DNA of 64,000 nt from Bradysia coprophila (lineage: Eukaryota > Arthropoda > Insecta > Diptera > Sciaridae): contig NW_023503632.1 in the NCBI RefSeq assembly GCF_014529535.1, positions 1,116,001 through 1,180,000 on the forward strand, given 5' to 3'. Made by a program: the position numbers and the translations under genes. Below the pieces are notes generated by a model, which was given only the letters and a program-made list of their open reading frames with translations, was not told the origin of the DNA and made no database searches. Shown one piece after another: positions 35,701 through 47,400 of this stretch (the stretch's first letter is position 1; the number at the start of each line of letters is the position of its first letter).

Positions 35701-36099
35701 TATGGGTTTGCCCATTGTCTTAATTTCAATGACGTCGCCTATATTAACAACTAAATAATCACCATTAAATGACAAAGTTTTCACACTTCAACTTTCAACC
35801 TGCACTATTAGGCTATTATATTAGAAATAGAAAGAGTCACTGCTATTGCCCTAAAGTTCAACGGAATTATTAGGCAGCGATTACGTTTGAAGGTAAGATA
35901 CGGTAGATGGAAATACATTGCAACATACTTGGTAAAAATAGTATTTTTAGTAGCAAGACATGAAATGACGATTAGGACGTGTGCTAAAAAATTCCACTTC
36001 CTTTCGTTTGTGCATCAGGCAACTGAAATACGACGTATTTTGTCATGATTTTTCGTTGAGAAATGTCAGTGTTTTATGGGCAAAATAGTTATTTGTGTA

Positions 36100-36245
36100 T
36101 CACTTCGTTCGGGCTACAACAAGCGAAAATGCCTAAAATCAATCGTCCAAAACAGATACTCAAAAAATTTTTCATGTAAGGGGTCGAAAACGTGAGAAAA
36201 ATATCGAAACTCCCTCATTTTCGGCCCCGACACATGAAAAAATCA
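36100..36245. repeat. Copy of the TGTCGGGGCCGAAAA family
   Basis: It runs from CACTTCGTTCGGGCTACAAC to CTCATTTTCGGCCCCGACAC, in the orientation opposite to 11030-11220. Confidence 0.8.
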
Positions 36246-36294
36246 TTTCTTTACGATTTATTGTGCGTGAAAGGAATTACTAGTTATTTATATG

Positions 36295-36460
36295 CGGGAC
36301 GAAAGAAAAAAATGTAAGCTCAAGGGCCGAAAGTGACAGATATGTTATATGTAAACCCACGCGGCGAAAGCTTCGCTTTCGCCCCTTTGGCTTACAATTT
36401 TCTGCCACTTTCGGCCCTTGGGCTTATATTTTTCAAATTTTCGTCCCCATTAGGCGGCAT
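36295..36460. mobile_element. Hairpin element with CGGCGAAAGCTTCGC centre
   Basis: TAAGCTCAAGGGCCGAAAGT pairs with ACTTTCGGCCCTTGGGCTTA. An inner perfect stem, GGCGAAAGC / GCTTTCGCC, lies near 36370. Confidence 0.72.
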
Positions 36461-36771
36461 ATAACACTTAATACCAAGGTAAATATATGGGCTATATTTG
36501 CCTTGCTTAATACGTAACTCTTTCGGCCTCCTCAATCAATACGTAAATAACGGCAGGATTTTTTCAGCACATATCCTAAAGGAAAACTTACGACTGGTGC
36601 TGAAAAAATCGTCATTTCCTGTCTTGATACGAAAAATACTATTTTGAAACGCACACTTTTGTGACAAAATTAGACCAAGAAAACTTTGAAGATTGTGCCC
36701 AGTTAGGTAAATTGATACTCTCGCCATTGAAAGAAGGATTTAAGGGTGGACGTCTTTCTGATAATTCATCT

Positions 36772-37206
36772 ATCCACGCCATTAGTCGTATACGTCAGAT
36801 AGAGCTTTTTTCTCCTTTTATTTGTTAGGATCTGTCACTTTTTTCATTTTGCGATTTATAGTATGGAAATGAAAACTAAAATTGAGATATCTTTGCTGTT
36901 TTAAGCGGTTTTACATATTTTTTTGGACCAAAATGTTTTAAGATGTGTTTGGAATCGACTGGCATTAACAGATTGTGTGAAAATATTTTTTTCTATTTTA
37001 TTATTTTGTTAATGTCAATCGATTCCAAACACACTTTAAATCATTTTGGTCCAAAAAAATATGAAAAACCACTTAAAACAGCAAAGATATCTCAATTTTA
37101 GTTTTCATTTACATACTAAATCACAAAATAGGAAAACTGACAGATCGTAACAAAGGAGAAAAAAGCTCTCTCTGACGTATAAACTTATACGACTAATAGC
37201 GTGGAT
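36772..37206. mobile_element. Foldback MITE of 435 bp
   Basis: Outer ends ATCCACGCCATTAGTCGTAT and ATACGACTAATAGCGTGGAT are inverted. Arms of about 190 bp continue through AAACTAAAATTGAGATATCT and TTTTTGGACCAAAATG around a loop of about 40 bp. No gene. Confidence 0.88.
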
Positions 37207-37649
37207 TGTTAGGCTAGTGCAAGGAAGATTTAAATTGTTTCTGGCAAAACAATTAATTGTGAGGCCAATTTGTGTAAGACCAGTTTCTACAACGAAGATT
37301 TAAGTTGTGTCTGTCCAAACACCCAATCGTAATACCAGTTTGTATATCGAAGAATGAACTATTGCAAGACTGTATTGGTGCAAATAGTGTATTTTAGAAT
37401 GTTCACTCGGGTGCTGATAGTCACTTCGTAACAAAATCGAGCCGAATATAGTTGTTGAAAAACGAATAATAAACTACGGTCATCTTTCCCTCGAATGTAA
37501 TTAACATAATTTGTCATAACATTGCAACATTAAGTGACCGTTATCTGAACCCATCTATATAAGATCCCAACAAAAATCTCTTCGAGAAAAGTGTGACGCA
37601 GTCTTTGAAATACAATTTCTAAAATGAATGATATCGCTAGAGTTGACGC

Positions 37650-38051
37650 TTTCAGCTTCGTTACGCAAAAATTAAATTTTACACCCAATTAGTTCAAACA
37701 AGCTGGCTTAGGTTTTCTCATCACCTGCCAAATAATTTTTACAAAAAAAATTTTGACTGGAAACAACCAAAATTTTACCAAAAAAATCTGTGTCGCATGT
37801 GGCAGATAAATTTTCTTGCTGGTCTGTTCCTGATGAACATCTGCAACTTTGCGACGCAGATTTTTTTGGTAAAATTTTGGTTGTTTCCAGTCAATTTTTT
37901 TTTTTTTTAATTATTTGGCAGGTGATTCATTCACTTAACATAAATTACTATTAAAAATAACTTTAAATATTTTTTTTTCATTCACTTAACATAAATTACT
38001 TGTTTGAACTAATTGGGTGTAAAATTTAATTTTTGCGTAACGAAGCTGAAA
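37650..38051. mobile_element. Foldback element of 402 bp with internal duplication
   Basis: TTTCAGCTTCGTTACGCAAA and TTTGCGTAACGAAGCTGAAA are perfect inverted ends. Inner arms share TTGACTGGAAACAACCAAAA. The right arm carries an extra tandem copy of TCATTCACTTAACATAAATT (37926-38000), so the arms are unequal. Confidence 0.85.
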
Positions 38052-38325
38052 TCTGCCACCATTCAAGAAATATCTCCAAAACCCCAATTGACCCACCCAT
38101 TTCCAACTTTCGACATTTTTCGCAAATGCCCTTCTTTTCTACTCGTAAATCTCTGAGACTTTGCCGAAGAAAGTAACTCTCTATCTGCCACCATTCAAGA
38201 AATACCTCTAAAAACATAATTGACCCACCCATTTCCAACTTTCGACATTTTTCACATATGCCCCTCTGTTCTACTCGTAAAACTCTGAGACTTTGCCGAA
38301 GAAAGTAACTCTCTATCTCTCATAA
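38052..38325. repeat. Tandem duplication, about 133 bp x 2
   Basis: The block from ATCTGCCACCATTCAAGAAA to AAAGTAACTCTCT occurs twice in direct order (about 38051-38183 and 38184-38318), with few differences. Confidence 0.9.
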
Positions 38326-39633
38326 TCGCAAAAATATTAGTCCTTTCATCCTACGCTCGAGTAGCTCAAAATTTGGTCACTCTAATCACTCTAGCTCAAA
38401 CGAATCTGACCCGATTTTTTAAATTATTTTTTTGTTTGTTTTTGTTACGAATACCTTTCATTTGATGGGTCACACGCCTCTGTAGGTTTCAATACAGCTA
38501 AGCTACAGCCGAAAACGCGTTTCCGACCCTCGAAAACCACACTCAGAAACCACTTCGAGGCCAATAAAACAAAATTCTGGTTTTTCCTGGGGTAATGGCG
38601 TATCACATTTTCATTTTTATGCCCACCCTGAGGTTCCTGCAAAATTTCATGGAGATTGGCTGACTAGTTTCCGAGATCGACCGTCGATAGATAGACAGAT
38701 AGAAACATACAGAGTAAGTTGAAAGATTTTGATTGTTTGGAAAACGTTAATTTGGTGCATTTTCTATCAAAATGACCAACTTTAAAACGATGTATCTCCG
38801 GCAATTTTAAAGTGATAGCTCGTTTTGCTCGTATTTGAAGCGCGAATAAGATAGAATAGGATTTGTGGTGATACAGGCCAAAGGAAAGAAACTTAAATTC
38901 TCGCCTATATATAGTTGCCGCGTGTCAAAAAATTTTCTTCGTTCTTTTTTTGGAAGTTAGACTGCGTCAAGTCCTCCGCTATCGCTCCGGACATGATTAC
39001 CTAAATCTCTTTCTCTTACAGAAAGAAGTAGTTAAAGGAAAATTTGGCTCACTTGTATACCTTATCATGAGCTCATTGCAAAGACTTTGTTCCAAAGTCC
39101 AATGTATATAGTGTAATTCGTAAAAGGATTATTATTTATGAAATGCATGCTATAGTCATCAATGGATGCAAAATATGATATTGTCGACCGTTTGAATAAA
39201 ACTGAGAAACTGTGACTGGCTTTCTAGATGTAAAACAGGAAGTTGTGAAGACCGTTCCATCATACAACACCAAATATCTCTTTCATGTCTGTGATCTGTA
39301 CATATTCTACCGACGAAATATTTTTCTACCATCAATAAATATGATTTTGAACTCACCACATTCATACACATCAGCTCAGTATGCTCTACAATACTCTGAA
39401 GGTACATAACTAATGCCTTAATTACCTGACTAAGACCATAAAACAATTAGTTGTGAGTGGCGTTGTCCCTTTCGATAAGAACTGTTTCGTCCGAACGAAT
39501 GTTTTGTTTGAATTTTAGTTTAACAGCAACGATCGAGGAAGTAACATCGTGCAGAGTTTTTCGTGTATTTTCTTCGTATAAAATTTTGTCGCCTTTAGTC
39601 CATGTGTGTATTTAACTGAAACAAGTGCGAATA
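38326..39633. other. Intergenic upstream of the 39634 gene
   Basis: No gene is seen. The 38440-38710 part (ACCTTTCATTTGATGGGTCA ... TTTCCGAGATCGACCGTCG ... ATAGATAGACAGATAGA) has the look of a dispersed repeat related to the 8080-8150 segment, but the match is short. Confidence 0.45.
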
Positions 39634-42600
39634 ATGAAGTGCTTTTTGTACAGCATACTGTTGATGTTTCTTTCGGCTGTGAATGGAACATTTTGGTATA
39701 AAAATGATGGTAAGCTGTGATGACGTTTTTAAAAAACTTTTATTAAATTGATTTCGTTCTGGTTCCGATTTGATTTGAGTAAAAATATTTTCCACAAGTT
39801 GTTTACGCACTAAAAACCGATCTTCAAGAAAGCATTAAGTGACACAAAATTCATAAATTACACGACACGCTACTATTACTAACTTGAGACTCCACTGGGA
39901 AATTTTCCAAAAAGTATAAAGCGCACGTTTTTGTTAGACGCCCTTGCTTTACACAGCGTGCATAATTTGTGAATGACCCCTATGCTGGCTTTGGCTAGCA
40001 GTAGTAATTCTACATTTAGTTGAGGCAACAATTTGTGATAAAAACAAATACCAACCCAAGTAACTGTCCTTTATAACCGTTATGTATCGCCAAAGTGAAA
40101 TCGCCAAGTTTTTTTTTTGGCGATTCATCACATTTTGACGTTTCTTTATACTTTAGCGATTTTTCTTAAGTCATCAAGAAAAATAACAAGATTAGCCAAA
40201 AATGAAAAATTACCTTGAGAAAAATCGACAGAGTGTAAAGAAACGCTAAAGTGTGAATAAACGTAAGAAAGACAAATTTTCCATTTTTTGGCAAGGTTAC
40301 TACTACAAGTACACTTAGAGTACACTATGAACTATGAAGCAAGTCACTCAAAAACACAAGAGTGAGTTTACGAGTATCACAAATTTGTTTCCGAAGTAAT
40401 GAAATACATAACAGCATCCAATGTAGGCAGTAATACTACATGTGAAAGATGAATTTCACCAACGCACTTCAAGTAAAAGATTTCGAGTGACAGCTGTCAA
40501 ATAGATTACATTTGTATTAAAAAAAGCTGAGTACCAAAATTTGTTTGATTCACTTCCCTGTTTCAGTACTCTATTCAGAGTACCACTCACATAAAAATTC
40601 ACGAAAAAAGAACCGAAAATATTCCCCATATATAATGGTCATTTTCGCAGGGGGCAAACTGCTATGTAATGGTCAACTTTCGCATGGTATTTTCTCGATA
40701 AATTTTTATAAAGTCCAGATTAAGGCGCTATACATCGCTAATGTTTACATTACGTGTAAGACGTCATAACCTGGTCAATTCGTACTGTCGTAAAAAGTTG
40801 CTATACACACTTTGACCTCTTCACGTCTCTCCATTACAGATTTTGAACGAGCCATGGACCCATACAAAAGCAATCTGTCTCAGGAATATCTGCGCGCTTT
40901 GTCAATATTTAAACGAAAATTGCAATTGCTCGGCTTTTATCCGATAGTGTTGAACGACGATGGATTGGAATATGTGTCAATGGATCCGTATCTTATTGAA
41001 GATGATGACGACGATGAAATGTACAAATTGTTGAAGAAAATCAAAAAGGAGAAAAAAGCTCGCAAGAAATCGCAAAAAAAGAAGTCGAAAAAATCGAAAA
41101 AAGGCACTGAAGCACCTCCCGTTGAGACAACAACCGTCCAGCCAATATCGAATATTGTTTACTATTGGCCATCTGCGATTACAACAATTGTGCATCCATC
41201 AGGCCAAGACGAAGATACCAGTACTTATCAGCATTCAATCGATACCAGACTTAGTATCGGTGATTCATCAGATGAAAATAGCGCCGAGGCCGAGGTAGAT
41301 GCCAGTTCTAAAGATCAAATTGTTAAAATTGATCAACAGAAACCGGCCAAAATCAACTATCAAACAACCTTCAGCTTCGGACGGAGATTTGATAACGACG
41401 ACGTAGAAACACGGCCAATCAAAAATCAAACATTACCGCCAACAACGACAGCGTATCCGTTATTAACCGTCGTCCCAGATCCCGAGCAAGTGGCCATTCA
41501 GGAAATAATTGATCAGCAGGAAATCGTCAACAAAATCTCAATTGATCAAGTAAACGCAACGAAAACAGTAGGGCAAGATCATGTTGATCGAATCACTGAC
41601 ACACCAGTAGCCGATCAAGACCATCTAACAACAAATGAAACGATTCAGGTAACAGAGGAAGCCCAAGTCTACGAAGAAAGCCCATCCTATTCTCAGGATA
41701 AGAAGGTTGCCGATGAAATTCCTGAAGAAAACGTACCATTTGAAGCGTCAACCGTAACAACAGTTGATGTGTCTTCTGTATCTTCCATCACTTCCGTTGA
41801 TGATTCGACAACAGAATTATCGGCCTATTCAACGGAACCATCTCCATCCATACCAATTGGAGCACTGCAGTTTTTTCATGAGACTTTACCCGATGAACAT
41901 GATGTTCCCATCAGCCTACCAAACTTATCCGAAATCTTTGACAGTATCACCGAATCCAATTCTGCAAACGCTCATATTTCTGATAAAGTCGAAGAAACTA
42001 CGGAAAACAATGCAAATATTGACGGACATCGTGAAACTGATACACAGCATGGTCATTCTATTGTTCAGTTGAACGAAAAATCTTCAACAGCAATGCCACC
42101 TCTTGATGATCACTTAACAACCCCAAAGTCTACCGATGGTACAACCTACACAGAATTGGAAATTACAATCCCAACCAATACCAACAGCGACTCCGAAGGA
42201 TATGAGTATCTCATTGATCCAAAGATTACACGCCCAATTAAAGTCTTGGATGGGCTCGAATCAAGATCGTTAACAGATGAACCCATAATTGTTGCAGTGG
42301 ATGTTAAAAGTGGCAGACGATCAGATGTTCCTATCGAGGCCGATGATATTAACGAGGAAGATACAACCGATAATTTGGCATACAATTTAATTGACGACAA
42401 GCTGGAGCTAGTTGAAAGTAAGTTCTTTCTGCCATGGCTTGGACCAAACGACATTTTTACAACCATTTTCTTTCTATTGTTACAGACACTTCAGCTGAAA
42501 TGAGCACTTCACCACCAGTCGAGGCTGTAAATTACGACAACCATGACCAATTCGACGGTGAGATCATTCCACTGATTCCGATCATTATCAAGCAAATGAA

Positions 42601-42892
42601 ACAGGGAAATGTTAGTCCCGATGAAATGGAAATTATGAAAAATTCGTTTGGACCATTTTGGCCGTTCATCGTGGAAGAAGCAAGCCGTGAAAGTGATTCA
42701 TCCGAGGAAATGAATCCACTGCTCAACGAACTATTGAATTCTGCCAATAGGAAAATTGTGAAGCGAGAAGCAACGTTCGGACGACCGATCTATCAAAGAC
42801 GAATCTATGTTGATGATGACGACGATGCTCCACGCAGAAGGTACATTGGCCGATTTCGTCGACCATATCTTCGATATTATCTGCAGAAATAA
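39634..42892 (+). CDS. Secreted acidic Thr/Ser-rich protein, unrecognised
   Basis: Family not recognised. Coding exons 39634-39709, 40840-42417 and 42486-42892 join in frame to 686 residues (introns 1130 and 68 bp). Exon 1 encodes a clear signal peptide, MKCFLYSILLMFLSAVNG. After a globular-looking N-terminus (YLRALSIFKRKLQLLGFYPI) there is an acidic run (EDDDDDE) and then a Lys-rich block rich in KK/KS dipeptides (about residues 95-120). Residues about 125-560 are long, low-complexity and rich in Thr, Ser, Glu, Asp and Pro, with no exact tandem repeat. The C-terminus is basic (RRIYVDDDDDAPRRRYIGRF, then RRPYLRYYLQK). Charged blocks and the signal peptide suggest an extracellular or matrix role, which is inference. 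It shares export, Thr/Ser richness and location with the 31828 gene, but I see no alignable homology. Confidence 0.85.
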
Positions 42893-42945
42893 TTTTTTAT
42901 TTACACGCGGAACGCTTGTTCAGACCACCCTAATTTAGACGACTC

Positions 42946-42951
42946 ATTAAA
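42946..42951 (+). terminator. Variant poly(A) signal candidate
   Basis: ATTAAA lies 54 bp after the stop of the 39634-42892 gene. No AATAAA is nearer. Confidence 0.35.
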
Positions 42952-43212
42952 AACGAAGTTGTGAAGAGAAACGAAGTTTTGTGTTTTGTGATGGAGCTTT
43001 AATTCGAGAACAACGTTTTTTGGACAAACGTGTCCAGAGAAAAGATTATTTGACGGTGATTAGTACCTGTACTGGGTATACTTGTATGATTTGTAACATG
43101 GGCCGCTGAGTGTTTCTGCAAATTCTAATGAGAGAAAGGTCAGAAATTCTAATCTATCAACATTCAGCCTTTTCAACACAACTTTCGGTCTATATTAAGT
43201 AAATTTTCTTTT

Positions 43213-43577
43213 CATGTGTCGGGGCCGAAAATGAGAGAGTTTCGATATTTTTCTCAGGTTTTCGACCCCTTGCATGAAAATTTTTTTGAGTATCTGTTTT
43301 GGACGATTGTTTTTAGGCAATTTCGCTTGTTGTAGCCCGAACGAAGTGACTCTCTCATTTTCGGCCCCGACACATGAAAATAACTATTGTATGCTTGCTA
43401 AGAGGACCGAAAGTAAAGCTGTCAATTCGCGGGGCGAACGAACGAAGTGAGGGCTACATGCGAAAGTGCCTAAAATCAATCGTCCAAAACAGATACTCAA
43501 AAAAATTTTCATGTAAGGGGTCGAAAACCTGAGAAAAATATCGAAACTCCCTCATCTTCGGCCCCGACACATGAAAA
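43213..43577. mobile_element. Two copies of the TGTCGGGGCCGAAAA element, head to head
   Basis: Copy 1 (43213-43383) has both inverted ends, TCATGTGTCGGGGCCGAAAA and its complement. Copy 2 (about 43435-43577) is inverted relative to it. The pair shows the family to be about 170 bp with terminal inverted repeats of about 30 bp. Confidence 0.82.
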
Positions 43578-43616
43578 ACTTAATACGTAACTCTTTCGGC
43601 CTACTCAATCGATACG

Positions 43617-43830
43617 TAATAGTACATTACTATGCAAGGGAAGTAAAGTGATATCTCGTATCCAGATGAGAAAAAGTATCCGAGGGCGACAGCCCGAGGT
43701 ACTTTTACTCATCGTGATACGAGATATCACTTTATTTCCCGTGTGTAGTATAACGTTTTACTATGAGAGTGATGTAAAGGTTATTGCCTATACATGTAAT
43801 AGCCTTATTACATGCACCAGCATAGTAAAT
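43617..43830. mobile_element. Hairpin MITE, same family, copy 3
   Basis: Near-identical to 34619-34832 over its whole length, so the two moved recently from one source. It lies 40 bp past another MITE pair. Confidence 0.88.
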
Positions 43831-44542
43831 AACTATTTCACAACGCAGACGAGAAAATAGTCATTTTCTCGCCTACGCTGAAACTACGGAAGTCTATGTT
43901 TAACTCGGGAATAAAGTTGGAAATTACATTTTTCACTAGAAATGCAATTTCCAACTTTTCTTCCCTCGTTGAAGAAACAAAATGTTCAGAAATAGGGTTG
44001 AATCCATTAGGGGTCGTTAGTCAAACGGTCGCTAACTTAACAGTACGAACGATAACACTAAATTCGCGCACTAGGAAACGCGTTACTGTTGAATTTACAG
44101 CAAGGACCCTCTCAATAGAACAAACTGACAAATTAAAATGAAAAATCATATATTTGAATGTATATGTACACGGGACTCTTAATGTCAAAAGTAAAGGGAT
44201 TCATAATGTCAAAAGCAAAGCAAAGTTGACGTTTTCGTGTTAGTGGTGTGTGTGATATAATTTTGCAATGAATTTCGGTCATAATTCCTCTAGGTAGTTT
44301 GCGTCCGTTTTGCTAACGACCCATAATATGTTGCCAAAATATTAACTTTTTCAATCACTTTTTTACATTTTTCGTTCCCAGTCACGTCTCTTGTCGGTCC
44401 TTTTCACCCCCTGGTTCAAAAACGCATCTTTTTGTTTCTAGTAGTATGATATACTATTTCTTGTACTGTGTACAATGCCAAAGGGTAAGTTTCAGTAAAT
44501 TTTCCATCTCAATTTGATATGAAATCAGTTTTTTTTTTCGAA
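43831..44542. other. Intergenic with two small hairpins
   Basis: GCAGACGAGAAAATAG / TTTTCTCGCCTACGC (about 43847-43877) and TTGGAAATTACATTT / AATGCAATTTCCAAC (about 43916-43958) form hairpins. An open frame at 43896-44141 has no recognised relatives. Confidence 0.5.
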
Positions 44543-45184
44543 GTGACTATTTGCAGGCGCCTGCAAATAGCCAAAATATTATAAAGTGACTATTTGCAGG
44601 CGCTGGCAAATAGCCAAAATATTATAAAGAGACTATTTGCAGGCGCCGGCAAATAGTCAAAATATTATAAAGAGACTATTTGTAGGCGTCGGCAAATAAC
44701 CAAAACATCATAATGAGACTATTTGCAGGCGTCTTACCTTTTTATTTAATGTAAATCAACAGCAAACAGTCTATACGCATGGTATTCGCAGGTAATTCAT
44801 GGTTTTAAAATATTGCCAAAGGTCTTAATTAAATTAACGAAAATGCTATTAGCACTTTGTGCGAATAGTCACTTTGGCTATTCGCACATTGTACGAATAG
44901 CCAAGAAGAGACAATGTGCAAATAGCCTTTTCTTTGCTATTCGCACACTGTAAGGTAAAAACATGAATCCAAATATTATTTTAAGGGCAGTAATCGTTCA
45001 GAAACTGAAAATATATGGAGAGATGATGATATAAATGACCAGAGGATGATCGTGTCAGAAAAATTACGTAATGGTAGCTTTCGAAACCAAATATTATTAA
45101 TGCATTTCTCCAGACTTTATATCAGAATATAAATTAGACCAAATTAGACCAAATAATCAGCCTCTATAAACCTTTTATAAATCG

Positions 45185-46275
45185 TATGGTTGAGGTGTTT
45201 GTTTTGTTCTTACTTCATCCCTTTACATATCCTGTGAGGGAGGAGTTTAGTCTGATACAACTAAATTCATCCTTCTACTAACTATTAAGGGAGGATTTTG
45301 GCTTATTCCCGCTGAACTCATCCTACTACAAACTGTGTAAGGAAAGAGTTTTGTTTGTTCCAACTAAATTTATCCTTTTACAATTTGTGTAAGGAAATAG
45401 TTTGGTTTGTTCTTACTGAATTCATCCTTCTACAAACTGTGTAAGGAAAGAGTTTGGTTTGTTCCAACTAAATTTGTCCTTCTACAAACTGTGTAAGGAA
45501 AGATTTTGGTTTGTTCATACTGAATTCATCCTTCTACAAACTGTGTAAGGAAAGATTTTGGTTTGTTCATACTGAATTCATCCTTCTACAATTTGTGTGA
45601 GCAAGGAGTTTGGTTTGTTCCAACTAAATTTATCCTTCTACAAACTGTGTAAGGAAAGAGTTTGGTTTGTTCATACTGAATTCATTCTTCTACAAACTGT
45701 GTAAGGAAAGAGTTTGGTTTGTTCATACTGAATTTATCCTTCTACAAACTGTGTAAGGAAGGAGTTTGGTTTGTTCATACTGAATTCATCCTTCTACAAA
45801 CTGTGTAAGGAAGGAGTTTGGTTTGTTCATACTGAATTCATCCTTCTACAAACTGTGTAAGGAAGGAGTTTGGTTTGTTCCTACTGAATTCATCCTTCTA
45901 CAAACTGTGTAAGGAAAGAGTTTGGTTTGTTCATACTGAATTCATCCTTCTACAAACTGTGTAAGGAAATAGTTTGGTTTGTTCATACTGAACTCATCCT
46001 TCTACAAACTGTGTAAGGAAAGAGTTTGGTTTGTTCCTACTGAATTCATCCTTCTACAATTTGTGTGAGCAAGGAGTTTGATTTTTCCTACTGAATTCAT
46101 ACGTCTACAACTGTAAGGAAAGAGTTTGGTTTGCCACAAATTAATTCATCCTTCTGCAAACTGTATAAAGAAGGAGTTTGGTATGTATCTACTGAAATCG
46201 TACTTTTACAAATTGTGTGAGGACGATTTCTGTTTGATCAACTGAGTTCATCCTTCTACAAATTGAATCATGAAG
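45185..46275. repeat. 52-bp satellite array, about 21 units
   Basis: Units of the form CTTCTACAAACTGTGTAAGG followed by AAAGAGTTTGGTTTGTTC recur every 52 bp. The central units (45420-46060) are almost identical and the outer ones decay. AATTTGTGTGAGCAAGGAG variants near 45590 and 46055 hint at a higher-order pattern. Confidence 0.95.
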
Positions 46276-46334
46276 GTGTTCGGTTTTTTTACTGAATTTT
46301 ACTTGCGAATAGCCAAAGTGCGAATAGCACATAC

Positions 46335-47027
46335 CTTAAATTAAAAACCTAATCAACTAAAATTCCAACTTCTAAACGCGTGTATAAATACCTAAGTTCG
46401 AAAAAATAAATCTTTACAGATGGAATTTATTCCTTTTACAAAATGTCACATGAGAAACAATTTACAATGACGGTATAGTTAAGGTATGGCTGATCGGCTT
46501 ATTTATCCCGAACGCACTCACTTTATGTCAAAATAATCACGGCTGTCCTCAACAAAGATAAAGTTTTATGAAAATGAACACACAAAATGACTTGGGATCA
46601 AAGCCACTTTACTTAGACTTCACCTAGATCCTTCCCCATTGTCGACTGACATTATGCATCAGCTCGGAGAGGGAGTTATTGGGTTTATCTTTGCATCGAC
46701 ACATAAAAAATGATATGCACCTATGTCCAAATGTTTATTTTGACGAATTGGGTTATGATCCGCGCCTTCGGCTTAAAAACTGTTACGGAAACACAGTTTA
46801 TTCCTTTTTCAAACTGTTACGTGAGAGGCAGTTAACCAACATCGCAGTGATAACGAAATAAAATTTTTGCTGGCGCGTATTATATAGCGTATTGAGCCAA
46901 TGAACATGTGCAAAAAGGAAAACATAGTAGTAGATCGACAACTGTGGTAAATTTGAGGAATAGTTTGAAGCATCACTTCTGTAACATATAATTACGTCAT
47001 TTTTAAACAGTAAGAGAATATTATAGC
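46335..47027 (+). other. Unique segment inside the 44543-47400 element
   Basis: This is the only non-repetitive part between the inverted arrays. A 60-codon frame (46679-46861) starting LSLHRHIKNDMHLCPNVYFD matches nothing I know. TGGAATTTATTCCTTTTACA and TTATTCCTTTTTCAAACTGT suggest ancient relation to the 52-bp unit. Confidence 0.4.
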
Positions 47028-47149
47028 TACACTATTTGCAGGCAGAAATGTGTGATATGTCGAAAATATGATATTTGTTTGGCGCCGCGCCAAACAAATA
47101 TCATATTTTGGACATATCACACATTCTGCCTGCAAATAGTGTAGCTATA
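47028..47149. repeat. Near-perfect 61-bp-arm hairpin
   Basis: Arms run from AGCTACACTATTTGCAGGCA to TTTGGCGCC and are mirrored around GGCGCCGCGCC (centre about 47088), with only one or two mismatches. Confidence 0.92.
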
Positions 47150-47400
47150 ATATTTTGGCCATTCGCCGGCGCCTGCAAATAGTCTCTTTATAATATTTTG
47201 GCTATTCGCCGGCGCCTGCAAATAGTCTCTTTATAATATTTTGGCTATTTGCAGGCGCCTGCAAATAGTATCTTTATAATATTTTGGCTATTTGCAGGCG
47301 CCTGCAAATAGTATCTTTATAATATTTTGACTATTTGCAGGCACCTGTAAATAGCCAAAATATTATAAAGAGACTATTTGCCGGCGCCTGCAAATAGTAC

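Larger units (their letters stand above)
44543..47400. mobile_element. Foldback-like element bounded by inverted 43-bp arrays
   Basis: The left end (44543-44729) has over four units of about 43 bp, each with the palindrome CTATTTGCAGGCGCCTGCAA and then AATATTATAAAG. The right end (47150-47397) has about six units in inverted orientation. Drosophila FB elements also have inverted ends built of tandem repeats, so FB-like is a fair comparison. Between them lie CTATTCGCAC-type words (44860-44960 and 46306-46330), a 52-bp satellite (45185-46275), a unique segment (46335-47027) and a perfect-looking hairpin (47028-47149). No transposase was recognised. That these parts form one element is inference from symmetry. 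Confidence 0.7.
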
